Positions 31,477 through 33,071 of a stretch of DNA of 33,071 nt are shown piece by piece. Every line of letters starts with the position of its first letter. Position 1 is the stretch's first letter. This DNA comes from an uncultured Oscillospiraceae bacterium. GTDB taxonomy: Bacteria; Bacillota; Clostridia; Oscillospirales; Oscillospiraceae. The notes under the pieces were generated by a model. It did not search any database. It had not been told where the DNA came from and saw only the letters and a list, made by a program, of their open reading frames with translations. The position numbers and the translations under genes are program-made. Where the stretch lies: the NCBI GenBank assembly GCA_934675115.1, contig CAKUPH010000015.1:1-33071 (forward strand), written 5' to 3'.

Positions 31477-32133
31477 TCAGGGGTTTGAACCATGGACGGG
31501 GAGGGGCGCGCCGTCCTCCGGCGTCCAGTGGGACAGAATGGTGCCATGCTTGACGGACACCACGGCGGTCTGTCCCAGAAACTCGTTGCTGACCCCAAGG
31601 GGGCAGTCGCAGGTGAACACGCCGTCCGTCAGGGGGTATTTCAGCCCGGTGAGGGTGACGCCCTCTGCTTTTTCCCCCCAAGCGAAGAGGGACAGCATTC
31701 CCCGGTGGCCGGGAGAGAAGGTCAGCGCGCCGCTGTGGACGGCGGAGAGGACGGCGTCCGGCCCGATGAGGAAGGGGGCGCAGCCCTGCCGGGCCATCCA
31801 CGCCAGCAGCTGGAGGTTGCCGAGGGTGTGGTCCAGCCGCCCGCCCAGCCCGCCGTACAGCAGGAACCGGCGGCAGCCCCGGGCAAGGCCCTCCCGGACG
31901 GCCAGCATCATGTCGGTGTCGTCCTTTTCCGGCGGGTGGCGCACCACGTCCACCCCTTCGGGCACCTGGCCCAGCGAGTCGAAGTCGCCCACGGCCAGAT
32001 GGGGGCGCAGGCCCCAGCGGGCCAGCTGGTCGAACCCGCCGTCAGCGGCGATGACGAAGGCGTCCGGGGCAATGGCGGGGCAGGTCTGTGCGCCGTAGTC
32101 CCCCGCGCCGAAGATGTAACAGGTTTTTGCCAT
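31477..32133 (-). CDS. thiN: Thiamine pyrophosphokinase
   Basis: The enzyme transfers pyrophosphate from ATP to thiamine, making thiamine diphosphate. The 218-residue protein shows the family residues in order: DGG (31-33), GDFDS (49-53), KDDTD (70-74) and GGRLDHTL (97-104). The C-terminal thiamine-binding beta domain includes GLKYPLTDGVF and VSNEF. GGGAGG lies eight bases before the ATG. It has its own promoter (32164-32192) and terminator. No thiamine riboswitch was seen in the short leader. Confidence 0.95.
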   Translation of the reverse strand: MAKTCYIFGAGDYGAQTCPAIAPDAFVIAADGGFDQLARWGLRPHLAVGDFDSLGQVPEGVDVVRHPPEKDDTDMMLAVREGLARGCRRFLLYGGLGGRLDHTLGNLQLLAWMARQGCAPFLIGPDAVLSAVHSGALTFSPGHRGMLSLFAWGEKAEGVTLTGLKYPLTDGVFTCDCPLGVSNEFLGQTAVVSVKHGTILSHWTPEDGAPLPVHGSNP

Positions 32134-32163
32134 GGTGTGCGCCTCCCGGAATTTGGTGTCTCC

Positions 32164-32192
32164 ATCCTACGGCAAAGGGAGCGGGCTGTCAA
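32164..32192 (-). promoter_or_regulatory. thiN promoter
   Basis: A perfect TTGACA (32187-32192, minus strand), 17 bases, then TAGGAT (32164-32169) lies 30 bases before the start codon. Confidence 0.75.
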
Positions 32193-32207
32193 GCGGGGAA
32201 GGGGATC

Positions 32208-32240
32208 AAAAAAGCGCCCGGCCCGGAGGGACGGGGCGCT
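32208..32240 (-). terminator. Terminator after the barstar gene
   Basis: On the minus strand an AGCGCCC-type GC stem of about 11 pairs around a TCC loop is followed by TTTTTT. It lies 16 bases after the stop codon. Confidence 0.85.
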
Positions 32241-32255
32241 TGGGGGGAGGTGAGG

Positions 32256-32594
32256 TCAGACAGACGGGACTGCGTTTGAATCATCAGGATCGGCATATCG
32301 AATGGATACAGTGAGCAGAGACTGCCGCTGCGCGCGCTGAAAAATGGCGCAGATCTTATCGACGTACTCGGTGAAGGGCTGATCCTGCCCGTGAGGAATG
32401 TTTCTGAAATGGAGCGGGCGGATGATGGTAAAATCGTCGCCCTTGTAGGGCATGCCCCACAGAATGTCCCACAGAGCGCTCAGATTTTCTCCGTAATCGT
32501 CGTCCCATTCCATCCTTGTCCGCATTTCCCGGTACAGATCGGAAATATATTTGCAGGCGGTAAAGTCGGGGGTGACGGAAATTGATTCGTTCAT
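32256..32594 (-). CDS. Barstar-family protein (putative RNase inhibitor)
   Basis: This 112-residue acidic protein resembles barstar, the tight inhibitor of the secreted RNase barnase. The key stretch GENLSALWDILWGM matches the family pattern of an N-L-x-A-L-x-D helix. A hydrophobic strand and an HFRNIPHG loop follow. It has a longer N-terminus than classical barstar (about 90 residues). AGGAGG lies six bases before the ATG at 32594; the open frame runs further but has no better start. No barnase-like or polymorphic-toxin gene is next to it in the window, so it is an orphan immunity candidate. The toxin could lie beyond the right edge or elsewhere. Confidence 0.8.
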   Translation of the reverse strand: MNESISVTPDFTACKYISDLYREMRTRMEWDDDYGENLSALWDILWGMPYKGDDFTIIRPLHFRNIPHGQDQPFTEYVDKICAIFQRAQRQSLLTVSIRYADPDDSNAVPSV

Positions 32595-32763
32595 GCCTGA
32601 CCTCCTGATGTAATCGCATAGAAAGTTTGGTAATGGTCGTATATGCTGTGCGACGGTCTTTGCGTATAGGAGTATAGTGTAAATAAAAAGGTGTATGTTT
32701 CTATGGAACAAATTAAAGAATGGTCAAAAAATTTCCCATCCGTTCAGATGGAGAAAAGGCCGT
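32595..32763. other. Non-coding leader region of the barstar gene
   Basis: This stretch is AT-richer than the rest of the window. TATACT (32671-32676, minus strand) is a possible -10 for the barstar gene but has only a weak -35. No gene is supported. Confidence 0.4.
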
Positions 32764-32892
32764 TTCAATGGCCCGGCGCGGGTGCGCCGTCACAAGTATT
32801 TTGGGTGACAAGGCCCGAACTCGCTTCCCGGCATCCCACGAATGGCGGAGCCATTCGCGGGAACCCTGCCTGTACCTCCGGATTTTATGTGC
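32764..32892. repeat. Structured 179-base-period direct repeat, copy 1
   Basis: The stretch repeats at 32943-33071 with only a few differences, at a constant offset of 179. It contains a hairpin GGCGC-GGGT-GCGCC and a near-perfect stem with CGAATGGC-GGA-GCCATTCG. On the minus strand there is a T-arm-like segment (stem GCGAG/CTTGT with loop TTCGGGC). CCGAACTCGC (32815-32824) can pair with GCGAGTTCGG (32911-32920) in the spacer that follows. No coding function is supported. Confidence 0.8.
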
Positions 32893-32942
32893 TCCGCACA
32901 GGTGGAGGCAGCGAGTTCGGAGCTGCATACCGTTCATTCCAG

Positions 32943-33071
32943 TTCAATGACTCGGCGCGGGTGCGCCGTCACAAGTGTTTTGGGTGACGAGGCTCGAACT
33001 CGCTTCCCGGCATCCCACGAATGGCGGAGCCATTCGCGGGAACCCTGCCTGTACCTCCGGATTTTATGTGC
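32943..33071. repeat. Structured 179-base-period direct repeat, copy 2 (cut by window end)
   Basis: This is the second copy of the unit at 32764-32892 and runs to the last base of the window, so more copies may follow. The T-arm-like segment on the minus strand reads GCGAG, TTCGAGC, CTCGT, which fits the TTCRANY loop rule, but no complete tRNA is seen. Confidence 0.8.

Noticed and set aside
32134..32163. Thiamine riboswitch before thiN
   Set aside because: The distance from promoter to start codon is only about 30 bases, too short for a TPP riboswitch, and no THI-box motif is seen.
32713..32937. Small open frame within the right-edge repeat (minus strand)
   Set aside because: No ribosome site or known domain; it crosses the repeat unit, whose features are inverted repeats, not codons.
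32987..33003. tRNA gene at the T-arm-like segment
   Set aside because: Only a T-arm pattern is present; acceptor, anticodon and D arms could not be found around it.
32764..33071. CRISPR array
   Set aside because: Repeat units are about 129 bases with a 50-base spacer and only two copies; CRISPR repeats are much shorter and no cas gene is near.

Overview
The window looks like a chromosomal segment of a GC-rich member of the Clostridia, most likely Oscillospiraceae/Ruminococcaceae (the Flavonifractor, Lawsonibacter, Oscillibacter and Intestinimonas neighbourhood). The evidence is the high GC content with AGGAGG-type ribosome binding sites, near-consensus TTGACA/TATAAT promoters, a DegV protein, a MurE with the meso-diaminopimelate signature DNPR, and a long Rel enzyme. 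The genus is an inference. No phage, insertion sequence or CRISPR array was seen.

Region 1 (1-8749, plus strand) is a signalling operon. It holds three consecutive transmembrane Ser/Thr kinases followed by a PP2C phosphatase. The three kinase domains and parts of the linkers are nearly the same, but each kinase carries a different extracellular module: a BMP/PnrA-like solute-binding fold, YwqK/MORN-like repeats plus a ricin-like trefoil, and a TPR solenoid. The linkers carry repeated copies of a T-E-R/K-T-E-S-V/A-F-G motif. The first kinase is cut by the left edge of the window, so the array may be longer. This is the most unusual part of the window.

Region 2 (8750-11460) has a LysR regulator divergent from a YoaK/DUF1275 membrane protein, then two divergent tRNA-Leu genes (anticodons CAG and GAG) fired from back-to-back promoters, each ending in a strong hairpin. 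Region 3 (11461-14617, minus) groups three membrane-lipid genes: an MGDG-synthase-like glycosyltransferase, a flippase-like multi-pass protein and a PAP2 phosphatase. Region 4 (14824-20285, plus) has a Cof-type HAD phosphatase, miaB, and an mreD-mrdA pair for cell elongation. Region 5 (20524-26611, minus) is a recJ-rel-murE gene set.

Region 6 (26700-29710, minus) is a metal-efflux operon: an ArsR sensor with both CadC-type and SmtB-type metal ligands, a free-standing HMA metallochaperone, and a P1B ATPase that lacks its own N-terminal metal domain. A recognisable 12-2-12 operator overlaps the promoter. Downstream lies a stretch packed with hairpins. Region 7 (29720-32594, minus) has a MarR-DegV pair with a candidate operator, a thiamine pyrophosphokinase and an orphan barstar. 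The right edge (32764-33071) holds a 179-base-period direct repeat of structured non-coding DNA that is cut by the end of the window.
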